Positions 1-14,386 of a stretch of 64,000 bases of DNA are shown here, in pieces. A program made the translations under genes and the position numbers. Positions within the stretch are counted from its first letter, which is position 1. Each line of letters opens with the position of its first letter. Source of the DNA: Antedon mediterranea (lineage: Eukaryota; Echinodermata; Crinoidea; Comatulida; Antedonidae). Under the pieces are notes generated by a model. It was not told the DNA's origin. It did no database searches and saw only the letters and a list, made by a program, of their open reading frames with translations. The stretch spans positions 25,274,412-25,338,411 of the forward strand of contig NC_092675.1 of assembly GCF_964355755.1 (NCBI RefSeq), in the 5' to 3' direction.

Positions 1-1689
1 TTGATTTTTATTGATTTTGCTTTACTTACTGTTTTATGTTATTGATAAAAACTGTTTGACATTTTTTTTGCAGAAAATTATGTAAAAATAAGATTTCTAG
101 AATAGTTCGAAATTTTCAGTAAACTGTAAAATCTTTTGACAACTGGCTTAAAAAAATTATGAACTCCACAGGGGTTGATGTCCGCAATTAATTATTTAAA
201 CTTGTAATGTATCGTAAATGTTTTTTCAGAGCTTCAATAGAACATCAAAAACAGGATGAAATCATAATCCTATTAACAATTATCAATAGATCACCAACAA
301 AAACAAAAGATGAACGTTTTGATAAACATTAATTGTAGCCGCAAGAACTGGTAATCAACAAGCAAGCCATTTCTCGTGGGTCATTGTTTAATCCTTTCCT
401 TTCCATTCGCTGTTTGATATCATTTGTACCAACATTCTCAACGGCTTTGCCAGACACGTACAAAATTCTCTAATATATTTCCTCAATATATTTTTAAATG
501 CAGTCACATAAAATTATGTTTTAACAAATGGTGAAAAATAAGAACAAAACTAAAAACAGTTAGACGTTAAAACCAATTCAACATATCTTTTGCTGGTTAT
601 AATACCTCCAATTCAAACATTCACTTGTAATGTAAGCTTCGCTCCCACGTGGATCACAAGGCTACAAGTAATTTGGCCAATCACCACAAGATGGATCATT
701 CAAACAGTATTTTGTGATTGGTCAACTTACTTGTGTTGCATTTACACCCTTGCAAATGTGAACCAAGCTAACATTTAAGATGTTTTGTTGTCTTTGTTGG
801 AAATTCCAAAAAACTGAAAACTAATCACAAATATATGCATATGCATTTTAGTGCAACAGTTTTTAGTTTATCATTTTGTTAACCAAAACTATATAGACCA
901 ATGTGTGTAATGATATAAAGTTGCATTGTATATACAGTTGTATGACTAATGGTCTGTCTAAGCACTACTTAATTATTACAGCATCCATTTATCTATGGAT
1001 GCAACTTCCAAAATATAAGATGAATTGACTTCTTCCTGGAAAGTTAAATAGTAAATCCATTAAATGACTCAATTATGACTAATGATACTTTAAATTCATG
1101 TGTACAGTATTATTTGATAAACACAGTACTTGTTTTGTGTGTTAGAATAAATTGAAAGTATAACCAACCTACAAATGGGAATTATTACCGTTTCCATAAA
1201 CTATAATAGGTAATTGAAAATATGAAGAGCATCACAAGAGATAGCTAATGACCGGTTTAAAACTGTTCTCTTGTTAATCTGTATTCCTATTGAAAATATT
1301 TTCAATTTAAATGAAATAATATTACCATTTTTATGGGAATACAATTTGAACACATTTTTAATGTACTACAGACCAACATAATGTTCGTATGTAAGTACTC
1401 ACTTTACAAGATTCTTCGGATAGAATCTTTAAATCTTAGCCCTGTACAGTTTAACTTACTGTGTATTTGCTCATAAGTTTCACTACTTTATAATTGGACT
1501 GAGATCGCATCTTGTTTTTCGAAATCGACATGTTGGATGTTTAAATTTGGTTTTGGTGACTATCACATCGGCTCTAAATGTAGATGTGGCACATACTTCA
1601 AGCAAGAAATAACAAATCGATATTAGACTGTTTTCACTGTATAATCATCCTCACTTGAATCAATCATGTTTTTAATTTTGTGTTTATAG
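1..1689. other. Intron of the MAST gene or sequence upstream of its first visible exon
   Basis: No coding exon is recognisable here on either strand. The first visible MAST exon has an acceptor at 1688-1689 and starts in the middle of the conserved N-terminal region, so this stretch is most likely the 3' part of an intron whose 5' exon lies outside the window. A 62-codon open frame at 590-778 has no family features and no splice context. Otherwise it is plain AT-rich sequence. Confidence 0.6.
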
Positions 1690-4600
1690 GAAGTCCAGCT
1701 GATAGCCCAAGACCATCCGCTGTGCATGGATTACATTTTGCGTTCAACTCTGTGAAGCAGGCCGATGGACGGCGCTGGTCGTTGCACTCACTGCCGTCAT
1801 CTGGCTATGGAACTAATACACCAAGCTCAGCCGTATCTGTATGTTGTGTCTTTCTATAATCAATTTCTACGGTTACTAATCTGTATTTAGCTATTCATGT
1901 TACAATTAATACATTAGAAAATTCTCATTTATAAATCATTTTGATGTTACTAGCTTTCCAGTTGTAATGCAAGATTATGCACGATTTCTAAACAACATAC
2001 ATATTATTCAGCTATATCAGGCCTGAGCTATATGTTTGATAAACTATTGAGATTGATATGTTTTATATTTTCCTAATATACAATGTTAGAAATAATAGTA
2101 TTTCACCAATTTTTATTTAGTCATCATGTTCCAGTCAAGAACGGTTGAACCAACTACCATCCCAACCTACAATGGATGACTTGAACCTTCTCTTTGAACA
2201 CTTTGGAAGTCAACCGGAACCAGTACCAGAAGAAGATGAGGGGAGAATGAGGCCTAGATCTAGAAGTCTTAGGTAAGGCACACATAACTTATCCAATCAA
2301 ATAAGTAACAAAAATAATATTTCTACTAAAAAATAGTAGTAAAATAAGTAACAAAAATAGTATTTCTACTAAAAAATATTAGTAAATTTCGTGATGGTTG
2401 TATTAAAAATTTGACTACTGCTCAAACATAATGTAGAGAGAAAGTGCATGCCAAAATATTTATAATATTGTTTGTAGGTGGAAGTAACAAAGTTGAAAAC
2501 ATAATTTTTGCAAATCCACAGCAACTTGCCCAGTTTCAACAGTTTACGGTGGCACCACCATGCTCATGCTTTATACAAGTAAATATGCTAGCTGCTTGCA
2601 CATTATTATGCATGGTCAGGTGTTATGCAAATTAGAAACATTGAATGAAGTATGTGTTATGCAAATTAGGCAATAAAATAATACCTAATCAAATAGTATG
2701 CGAATATATTTGATGCATAGTTGCATAATCACAATTGATCATGAATATTCATTAGTTTACATTCAAATCCGAACAAAATGCAAATGAAAAGTTTTCTTTT
2801 ACAAAAGAAGCAATGACAACCTGGATTAAAGTAGGTCTAGTTTTATGTAAAATAGGAACTGGCATTGCATGTTAAGCATGGCTAGCAAGTGTCCCATAAA
2901 TTACTATTTAATTTGGCATTAAAATAATGATCTGTGTGGTCATAATGAACACTACTTTTGGATGTTTCATATTAAATGAAAAACATAAATATTTGCTATG
3001 AATACACTTTTTTGGAAAGCCTCTGAAGATTTTTTTTATTTAATGCAATTATTGACAATGACATAAATAATTTCATTTTTGGGAAAAATAAAAGTGGTAA
3101 CATTATATTTAATTTGTCTTTTCTATTTTCTCTTTTGAGTTAACATGATAACTTTCAATTAGTATCTGAATAATGAAGATATATTTAGGTGCGATGCAAA
3201 CAACATTTTTAAAACATGTTTTTGGCTATTTATAATGTGTATGAAAAAATGCAAAAGTGAAAGAAGGTAAAGAGAACAATAGTTTCTGCGAAGAAAATCA
3301 TGATTCAGTTAATGTTGAGTGTTTTCAATTGCTGGCTGTGACTCACATATCAGCAATCGTACAAAAAAAATCCCCCTTAAGTCCACAGGTCCAGCGTGTA
3401 CTGGTTTGTGTGGACGTTGAGTACATGTGTCTATAATGATGATAAGTTCATGATGCAAACCAGTTTCTGAATTTAGAGATCTTTGTTTGGCTTAGTATTT
3501 CTTTACCGCGTATTGTCATTAGTAAACTTATGAAAACAAAATGATTAAGCTTTGTTTATCCGCTCATGTGTTTGTACATCGGTTTTGTTATTTTACGAAT
3601 GTTATTTATTATTTTAAAATTATGTTACAAATCTTCCTGATGCTGTGACAAATAAATAGGTTACATTGTATTTTGTTTCATTACGTTAAGAATGTTACAC
3701 TGTAAATAGATGAGATGTAATTGTTTGCTCCAAATGCTCTAATTTTGGTTGTTTGTAAATTGTAGCCTCATTATTATTAAGAGTTTTTAATTTCCATCAC
3801 CTCAGTTATTTCTATAATCATACTGAGGTGATTGCTAGGGGATAATATTAAATTTCTATCATATTATTCAGGTATTTAAATGTTGATTTTAGACCATATT
3901 GGAAAACCTATATTATGTTTAGAGAAAACTTTCGTATAAGATTGTGTGTACAGTAATCTTCTCTTTCAAAAGCTGTTGTACTGGCGCACTCATTATGTCT
4001 TTGATTAACTGGTTGACATTTCAGGGCCACCCTCATGTCACCTCATCCTGTTTTTTTCACCCTGATCAGAATAAATATAATGCTAAACCTTTTATTTATT
4101 TAGAAAAAGTCCTTGTTCACAATGTGTCCTTTCTATGTTCTGAACCTTCTAATGTTTTAACATAACTATAAATTATGGTATACTTTTTTTACAATTTTTT
4201 TCAAGAACGAAAGTGGTAGATACTATAACAAAAGTTTTCTTGGGTCATTCCCACCCTCCTATTTGAAGAGATACCAAACTAAGGGCAACCATACCTGTTT
4301 CATTGTTTAGTAGTTTTAGTATTAATAACTTATTTAATTTATTAGATTATTCTGGATGTAATTCCGCAGTTAATCAACATCTTATACTTGTACTCTTTTG
4401 CAGAATTCATGTTCTGACTCAACATGGGTTTTTTTAGCGTATGCGTTTGAATCCATTTGATTCAACATCACATGCCCTAGCCACAAACATTTATTGTGCC
4501 ATGCAAAATTAATGTTTGGAGTAATGCCATGCGATTGAAAATAGATGATTGATTATTGGTTGAGTTTTCTTTCATTTTCACAAACCACTAATCCACTTTA

Positions 4601-7600
4601 TGACTTATAATAATCTATTATTTTTAGGAGAGTTGGATCATGCATTTATTATTATACATTACTTGGTTTTAGTTGTGTTTCTGGAACATATGTGCAAAAT
4701 AAGCTTGGTGAATTCGTTTTTCTTAATTCTAGACTTCTTAAACAAATTCAAATGAATCAGTAGTTGATCAACTTGCATCATTTTAAGCTGAAAATACATA
4801 ACTACTCTTTATTGGTTTATATGACTTAAATGGTGTCAAGCATCATTATTTCTTATTAAGGCTTAGATGAATAATTCATTTTACTTGTCCTAGTAAACCT
4901 AATGTATTTGTTTTGGTTGATAAATTTACCAACATATAGTTGTCTTCAACTTCCGATACAAGGTCTCGTACTTCACGGATTGACAATTGTTTCCTTTATG
5001 TAAATACCTACCATGTTGTCGAGGCTATAATTGGCTTATGACGAACCTCAAAACAATACAAAAACAAATTGACCCAATACTTTTTTTTAACAATTACATA
5101 GTCCTTTTGCTTTACAACATACCTTGAAATAATATATTTGAGTATACAGTTCAATCTGATATAATACGGTAGGTTGTGGTTGATGGGTGGTTCACTTAGG
5201 GTTTTAGATTGTGATGCTATGAGATAACAAAACAACATTTTTGCTACTAATTTCCAGGTACTGCATTTAGCTTCAATTACCTAGAATTGTATTACAATTC
5301 TAGGTAATTGAAGCTAAATGTACAGTATTAGTGTTTACGGTTATGCTTTCAGAAATGAATGTTTACTATTAAGGATTAATATTAAGTATTATTAAATATT
5401 GGTTATGTTTGCTTGCCTAACTTTTGGAGTAATTACAGAAGCTATCCATATAGGAATAGGTGCAGTACATATGTACTGACATGTTTGTTATACTCCATTG
5501 ATGTAGTTATTACATAACGTCAAAATAATGTGTGTTTCCACAATGAAATGTTTATGTTTCTCCTACTTAATTAATATTTGTTTTTTTATTTTCTCATTCA
5601 CATAGTGCTAGTCCAAGTTCTTCCAGCATATGTCTGGATTCTGAAGTACTTCTAATGAACAGTCTATACAAAGATAGGTTTCCAAAGGCCAAACAACAGA
5701 TGGAGACAGAATTAAAGGTAAGTGTCATCGTTAATTAGTATCGTATAGTAATATTGGAAGCGAAAACAAAATCAATCAATTCTATGATTGATTTGATTGA
5801 TTGATTGAAATATATATTTATACTGGGTAACCTCTTCAGTCAATGACTGGTCTCCCAGAGGGCCCAGTTGGTGATATTTTAAATAAACTCTATGGAGCCA
5901 GTGCAAAACTTTTTTAAAAAATAACTTCAATTGTGTATTTTGTAGGCGTTGTGAAACAAAGTCTAAATGACTGGCTTTATCAATGTTACCTATTAAATTA
6001 AGTTAATATTTCAGTTTTGATCTAAATTCATTTTGATGGCTACATAAGAAACATAAGATTAACTATTATTTTGCACGAAAACAAGCTTGGCAAATCAAAA
6101 TGGAAGGAATAAACAATTTTCAATATAATTATTATTATTATTCTTTAACTATTAGATTATTTTCTGTGAAATACAAGTGTTTTGTTTAGACCGATTTTTT
6201 TTTAATGTAATATATTTTTCTTAAGAAATCGTATATTTGACTACATCATTAGATAAGAGAATGACAAACATGAACTTTTCAATGAAATTAAATATAATTA
6301 GCTATAATGGTAAATTCCATAGTGGGCATATTTGGAAATTGAAATGACTTATTTTAAACACGCTTTAAATTAAATTGTGCTTTATAGTACCACGCATTCG
6401 TCAAGATAGTGGTGATATTATTTTAATTTGTCAGACTAGTACTGTTGCTGAACTATTTAAGTTAAAAACTGTGTTTCTCTGGTTGTAAAAAAAGTAAAAA
6501 AATAATGCACTGAAATAGAAAATGTTGTGGGGGAGAAAGTTAAGTTAGTATTAAAAGTGTAGTTACAGTAGGTACCATGCAGTGCTATCAGATTGCCTTC
6601 TAAATTTATTTATTTTGAAATTAAATTAAAGAATTAATGTTATTGTATTGCCATATGAATAATAAACACAAAAGTATATCAATTTAGGTATTATTCCGGA
6701 AAAGATTTTACAGCCAGGTCGATATGTTCTATTGATCAAACATTCCTTTTCTTGACAATTTTATGCTTTTACAATAAAATTGTCATCAACAAATATCACT
6801 GACCATTATACTTTCTGACCTAAATTAAATGAACCTACTATTGATTTTGGACATTTAATCTTTTCATTGCAAATTATATGGCACAAAGAAAAATGTAACC
6901 TTTTATTTCACAATTCAAAGGATATCCCAATAAAAAAAGCTTTCGTTTTTATGTGACAAAAAAAGTGATAAGAGATAAGATATGACATCATCATGTCCAT
7001 ATATGGGCACATCATATTTTTTGGTCACATAAAGTTTGATAGTGTAGACAGAGCTTGACCATTATCAAATAATGTCTGCACAATTTAAAAATACATTTAT
7101 ACTGTTGATTTATAGTATTGCTGTATAAGATCTACAGTACCCTTAGATGTAGTTAACACATTTTGCAAAATAAATAACTTTATAAAATTTTGGATTAAAT
7201 AAAGAAAATGCGGAAAGTACACAAAATAAAACACAAAATGTTTGCATGATCTCCAAAACCATACTGATTACTACAACCTGATATTTCCGCCATATCCACT
7301 TTATTTTAGGGTCACAAGAATTTCCATGATTTGGATTTTGAGTCGCAGTCAAAAAACGTCATAGAATTTTTAAATGTTCTTTAATATCTTAGAGACAATT
7401 TTCGAAAATGTATTAAAATGTTTGAGGAATATATTATAACCGTGTCTATGACTAAATAAATATGTCCAAAACTTATGCAATATTTCATACATTATAGTAA
7501 ACTTTGTTATTAACAACATGTTTTGAATAAGCTTTTTATGTACCTTTGCATAAATTGTTTCATTTCTAAACTGTTGTGCAGACATTTTGACTAGATGTCT

Positions 7601-10600
7601 TCCTCCACATGCGTTTGCTTTCAGGATACGCCATTCAGTAGACATAAGACTTGTGTAAACTTGCCCTAAGATCCAAGTCTACTCAACACATAGCATACCT
7701 GTGGGCTTTCATAGCATAGTTTACACTGTATTAAAAAGTCTATGTTAAAAAATTGAAAGTGTTTCTAGTTAACAAGGATAGTGTCAATATTCTCCCCTAT
7801 ATTCAGGCCTTGTCTTTTGAAAATTATAGGTGTGCTACAAATTGCACTCCTCAATAGATTTAGGGTTGCTGTAGATGTGCTGTTTGTATTTTGGTTTGCA
7901 GAAGTTTACCAAAATTAAGCGTGTTATAAATCGCACTCCTCAAGAGCAGTTTAGTAGTGTGTTAGGTGAGTGATCGCACTCGCTCGCCTTAAATAACAAG
8001 GCCTGTATATTTAACATTTAAAAAAAAGGAGAATTGAGTCCAATGAATCAACTAAAATTGGGTAAATTTTGAAAAATATTAGTTGCTGTCAGAATGGTTT
8101 CTAAATAACATCATAAATTTAATTCTAAAACAATATGATCAATAAAGGCAATAGTGATTCAGACACTGAAATGTGTAGTTTATAATGATTTCATTTTGCA
8201 CTCTGTCATCGTTTTATGGTTGTAAGGAAGTCACGAAAGGTGATTTACATTTATAATCTGACACTGTTAATTACGACAGTTAATACTTTATGTTTCATTG
8301 CCGTTTGTACAATGTGTTCAAAGTCTTTCTCACTGTTGATTTTTCTGCTTAAGATTTGTAAAATATTCTGGATATTCTCTTAAATGTCATCGATCATACG
8401 ATTGACATGTCCTGGTTTTTTAATTATAGAGGCCTTACACCATGTCAAACTTGTCCTGTCACTGAGAACGTAGGGTTTCCTTCTTTCTGATTATGAAAAT
8501 TTATCTGAAATCAGTATTAAAAAGTGGAACACAAAATCTAAAACTATGCAAATAAAAATGTGCAATATATATTCTTGAGGTTCTTTGTAGCGTTAGACTC
8601 AAATTTAGACTCAAATAGACACACTCTTCCACTAATAATGATGGAAACTAAAGGAGACACTTTGAATCTTATATAATAATCATATTAACAAAAACCAAAC
8701 TTTTTAAATTGTATATTTGTATTTCCAGAAATTTATTGAAGAGTATTCACAGGAGAAGGAGAGCCGAGATGCTGTCTACACTTTCCTTGTTCATCAGATT
8801 ATCGAACAAGCCAGGAATTGCCTTGAAAGGTCACACGAAGGTCATATCTCCTCTCTCTACTTTGTGGAATTAACTGAACATTTGAATAAATTAATAGAAG
8901 AGGTAATGTAATTGTCTTCATTCTTACATTTAATAAGTAGAAATATGCTTGTTTTAAATCAATAAAATTTAGAGACTTCCAATACTAATGTAAAATTAAT
9001 TCTACAAAAAGCAATTTATTAATTAGAACAATTCGTGATATTTATATGTTAGTATATTTTGATAATTGAATTTTATATAATTTATAAAAAACATATATAT
9101 TTTTTCTTCTATTCTCTAGGCTACTCGTCGATCACAAAGCACTGCAAAATCTTTTTCGAAAATCATGCGTGAATTGTTGATAATTATTTCAAGGCCTGCT
9201 CGATTGTTGGAATGTCTAGTAAGGATAGCAAATAATTTAAAAAATATTTTTGTTTCATTATGTATTTAATACATACATTTAGAATGTTTTTTAATGGATT
9301 TTCAGTTGAGGCCTACTGACTGTTATTATTATTTATAATTTTAATGTAAACCCACCCATGTTTACATAGATGCCACTGTAGCCTGACTATTATTATTATT
9401 ATTATTACTAGATGGTACGCTCGCTTCGCTCGCGTACCATCTAGGTCGTGCCCACATATGGTTCTCGAATACATAGTAATTTCAGCGTAAAAAAACTGGC
9501 GATTTCAAAATGTAGGCCTACGTACCGCATGACTATAAAACATTTATTTATGTATTTATGTAGTCAACCAAAATTAGCACCGTGCGAATTACTTCCAAAA
9601 GAGAAACTTCTCACAAAATGAGTCCAAATGTTTCATTTGGACTCATTTAAACAAACCCAATTTGTATTTTGTATCTAACATTATTGAGGGTTGGTTTTTT
9701 TTTAATAGGCCTATAAATAACATAACACTAAATAGAGTAAAACATTTCCGATTTAATAACTGTTAAAATTGTTACTGTCATAGTCGATTGAAATAGTAAA
9801 GTACATGTAACGATACACCACCACGACTTTTTTTTTTTTGTAATTATTAATTAATACAAACGTTGAGAAGCAACTGTCAGTAATAAAGTATTATATTATT
9901 ATGTGTTTATAATCTAAAAGTAGGGGCTACCCACACTCACAGTAATAAAGTTTATTAGTATATTTGTTTATACTAGACGGTACGCTCGCTTCGCTCGCGT
10001 ACCATCTAGTTCGTGCCCACAGATGGTTCTCGAATACATAGTAATTTCAGCGTAAAAAAACTGGCGATTTCAAATGTACGTACGGCAGGACTATAAAACA
10101 TTGTCTTTTACAGAAACAAATAAATAGACACAATGATTTATGCAGTCAACCAAAATTAGCACCTAGAAACTTGTCACAAATGAGTCCAAATTTGTTATTT
10201 GGACTCATTTAAACAAACCCAATTTTGTATCTATTAGAGTTTAGGGTTTTGTATCTAACATTAGAGTTGAGCGTTGGGGATGAGGATAGATACAAAGAGG
10301 AACAATTTTTTAATATATTCTTTATATTAAATGGTTCTTTAATATATTTCTTTATTATCCACTCTCAGTAACGAAAATTTTTTTATAGGCCTATAAATAA
10401 TATACCACTAAATAGAGTAAAACATTTCCGATTTAATACTTTATTAAAACTGTCACTGTCTTTTGTTCGATTGAAATAGTAAAGTACATTTAAAGACCAC
10501 TAATACGTTTATATTTTTGTAATTATTAATTAATACAAACGTTGAGAAACAACTGACAGTAATAAAGTATTATATTATTATGTGTTTAATCTAAAAGTAG

Positions 10601-13600
10601 GGGCTACCCACACTCACAGTGATAAAGTTTATTAGTATATTTGTTTATATTATATTTAACAGTACCAACACACTTTTGATTCAAATGGCGATCAAAAGTG
10701 GTTAATACCTATTTGCAGTATTGTATAGCATTACAATACTATTTCTGTTTATTCTCCAAGGGTCTATAAATTTACCTACTTGTGTTAAACCATGGAGGTA
10801 TGCAAGTATGGTTAAACCAAATAATTTGGAATGTTCCATTCATTGCAAATCAATACATTTGTATAAACGTATATTAAATGTATCAAAATAGTATTTTTTA
10901 AAGAAAATCGGCCTGTCTTCAACATTATGATGCTGTACTCGAGCTGTTCAACCGGTTTTCAGCCATTAAAAACAGTTAACGTAGGAGGAGATAGGAAAAT
11001 GCGAAGCGTCCTCGTATTATTGTATGCGGGTATTTTTCACGATGGACATGCATTAAACAGTGTATACCACGGTCGGAAAACACCCCTATTTGGGGCAAAT
11101 CGTTGAACCTAAATTCGTTTTAATCGTCAATAACTAATTATCTAACTCAATTTAATTAGTAAACAGGGTTACATCAGGTGGTTAAAATCAGTACCGAAAG
11201 TACGATCCAACTTTATATACCATCGAGTAAAAATTCTAGAAGTAAGGCGCGATTTACCGAATTTTGCCCTTACGTAAATTTATATATAGATTATAATAAA
11301 CAGTAGGCCTACCAACGCACACAATAAGAAATTTGCGATTCAAATGGCTATCAAAAGTGGTTAATACCTATTTACAGTATTGTATAGCTTTACAATACTA
11401 TTTATGTTTATTCTCAAAGGGCCCATAAATTGACCTACTTGTGTTAAATCATGGAGGTATGCAAGCATGGTTAAACCAAATAATTTGGAATGTTCCATTC
11501 ATCGCAAATCAATACATTTGTATAAACGTATATTAAATCTATCAAAATAGTATTTTTTAAAGAAAATCGGCTTGTCTTCAACATTATGATACTCTACTCG
11601 AGCTGTTCAACCGGTTTTCAGCTATTAAAAACAATTATCGTAGGAGGAGATAGGAAAATGCGAAGTATCCTCGTATTATTGTGTACAGGTATTTTTCATG
11701 AGGACATCCATTAGACAGTGTATACCACGATCGGAAAACACCACTATTTGGGGCAAATGGTTGAACCTAAATTCGTTTTAATTGTCAATAACTAATTATC
11801 TAACTAAATTTAATTAGTAAACAGGGTTACATCAGGTGGTTAAAATCAGTACCGAGATTATAACCAACTTTATATACCATCGAGTACACATTCTAGAAAT
11901 AACGCGCGATTTACCGAATTTTGCCCTTACGTAAATTTATATATAGATTATGATTTATCACTCTTCCTAGAGACCAAAGCACTGTACAAAAATGGATGAA
12001 ACATTTACAATACAATATAGTTCACAACCATTAAGAATTAATTACAGGTTAATATTCAAATATTAAAAACATAAAAATAGAAATGATCTAAAAGTACAAT
12101 TGCAGTTGAAGTGTCCTTTGGGACATCCCTATTCAAGGGACACTCCTATTAACGGACACCTGGTTGGGTCCTGAATGTGGATGCCCTGAATGTGTCTCTT
12201 TGATATGAGTTTTACTGTATGAACTGTATGCTTGTCTTTCAATCATAAGGTCCTAGTTTTAAATCCTGTTTAATAGTTTTCTCATAGCTAAAATAGTGTA
12301 TGTCTTAAATTAAAAGAAATCACTATTTGATAGGCTTGCATAATAACAACTAAATTAAAATGAAAACAAATTGTTTTTCTTTTTTAGGAGTTTGATCCTG
12401 AAAGATTCTATGATTTTCTACAAGCAGCTGAAGGACATGCCAAAAAGGGTGTAACAGCTGATGTCCCCCAGTACATCATCAATCAGCTTGGACTTACCAA
12501 AGACCCACTAGGTTAGTTGTCCTTATTGTGAGAAACAGTGATTTTTATAAAACCATGTATGTATAGTCATTATGCCTAATGGTTTTTTTAGGTTTATGCA
12601 TAGGAAGGTAATTTACCCTATGGAAGATACTAGTGGCTATTGTTTCGAACATTGACAAATGGTTTACCTTTTAAGACCACTTTTATTTTTCAATTTCAAC
12701 CTAATGCTTTTGCTATTTTAAGATTAAAAAAAAACTTAAAAGCTTTTCTTAAACTAAATAGTGGTGTCCCAAAGTGTTATAATGTATAAGCTGTGGTATG
12801 TATGTATAATGTCACATGCCTTATGTTTAATTCTGTCACATGACAATGACAAAATTGTCCTATATCAACTTAGTGACACCTTTTAACATTTATAATATTC
12901 TTACCAAGTAGTAGTATTGTAATTTCCATTATATTGGATTATAAGGAATCTGTACCATTACATCAATTGCTGAACGTCATTAAAGAAATGGCTTCCTTAT
13001 TTATAGGAATGATCCTTGTAAGAATAACAACAGCGTGTATTCCCAAATCTATATATATAGACCCACTTCCTTTTAGGAAACTTTGTAGAAAGTTATATAA
13101 CTGTGATAGGGTTACTTATATATATACTTGAATGATTCAATTTAAGTTAAGTTACTAAAGTAAATAATGAAATTGAATAAACTAACTGCTTATCGATGTC
13201 GATTCAATCTAGAAATGACGACCAGCTTGTGTTTACAAGAACGCTTGAATGGTGGTGGTGACAGCAGTCCTGAGCAACAGGTTAGTTCAATGGGAAAATA
13301 TTAGGTATTTAATTAATTTATTATTTATTTTAGTAGTTTTTTAAACAAAAACATTGTTTTAAAAAATACAATTTCTATATATATTGTAATTTTAATTTAT
13401 GCTTCTATTTTTTTTTTTGTAAATGAAATTAGGAAAGTACTTTTAAATATTCTTAAGAGGTAATTTGTGCTGTTTGGCAATATTGGTTGATCTTGGTACT
13501 GTCTATATTTTTGTACCAAAACTCTTTTTTTCAGAGATGGTTAAAATGAATGTTTAGAATGTAAATTTATGATACTGTATATCATGCATTTGAGTAAATG

Positions 13601-14352
13601 TTTTTTTTTAAAGAAATTCACTATGAACTAACTTTGTATCTGGGTTGCTCATATGACTTTTTATACTACATGTTCTATTTGATATATTGGTATATGTTAT
13701 GCATACTGATTGATGGACATTGCCGAATGTCCCTCACACTAATTGAATTATTTACCCAAGCCTGCAAACTTGCATTGTCATTCACAGTAATGTAGTTTTT
13801 TTTTTAGTTAACAATTTTACAAGTCCAATGCAAAAAAGAACTTTGGCAAAGTATTTGTCCGTTAAATTATCTAGGCAGGAAGAACTTAGCCATGACATGG
13901 ATTATAGGTCAGAAAGCGCCTAATTGATGTCGGGTATTGAAATAGATTGACTTTTACCACTGTCAGACAGACGACTCCATTCCAACGTCATTCAGAATTC
14001 ACTTATTATTCAGTTTTGAACTTTCCTGGGTACTCTAGTTTGAAACACATTTTTTAACAGAAATTTCGAAAAAAACAGTAAATGTTGCACAAAAAAGCTA
14101 AATAAGTACACACCAGTAAAGATTCTGTGACAAATATTATTGTATTCATTGTAATATTTTGTCCATTGATATATTTTCTAATTTCAAATTTGTTTTTGTT
14201 ATAAAGGAGAAAGGCAAAAGGAGAAATAGTTTACAAATGCCGAGCGAAGATGATTTTGAGAATTTGAAAATCATTAGTAACGGAGCCTATGGGTATGGAG
14301 TTTATATTTTATTGCAATAACAACTATGTAATGTAAAGATTTGTGAAAAGAA

Positions 14353-14386
<34 letters not shown>

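Noticed and set aside
5265-5319. Pre-miRNA hairpin
   Set aside because: Perfect pairing and a 1-nt centre leave no terminal loop of the usual size; more like a palindrome or foldback.
7143-7645. Two minus-strand ORFs in a MAST intron
   Set aside because: AT-rich, hydrophobic-biased chance frames with no recognisable domain or promoter context.
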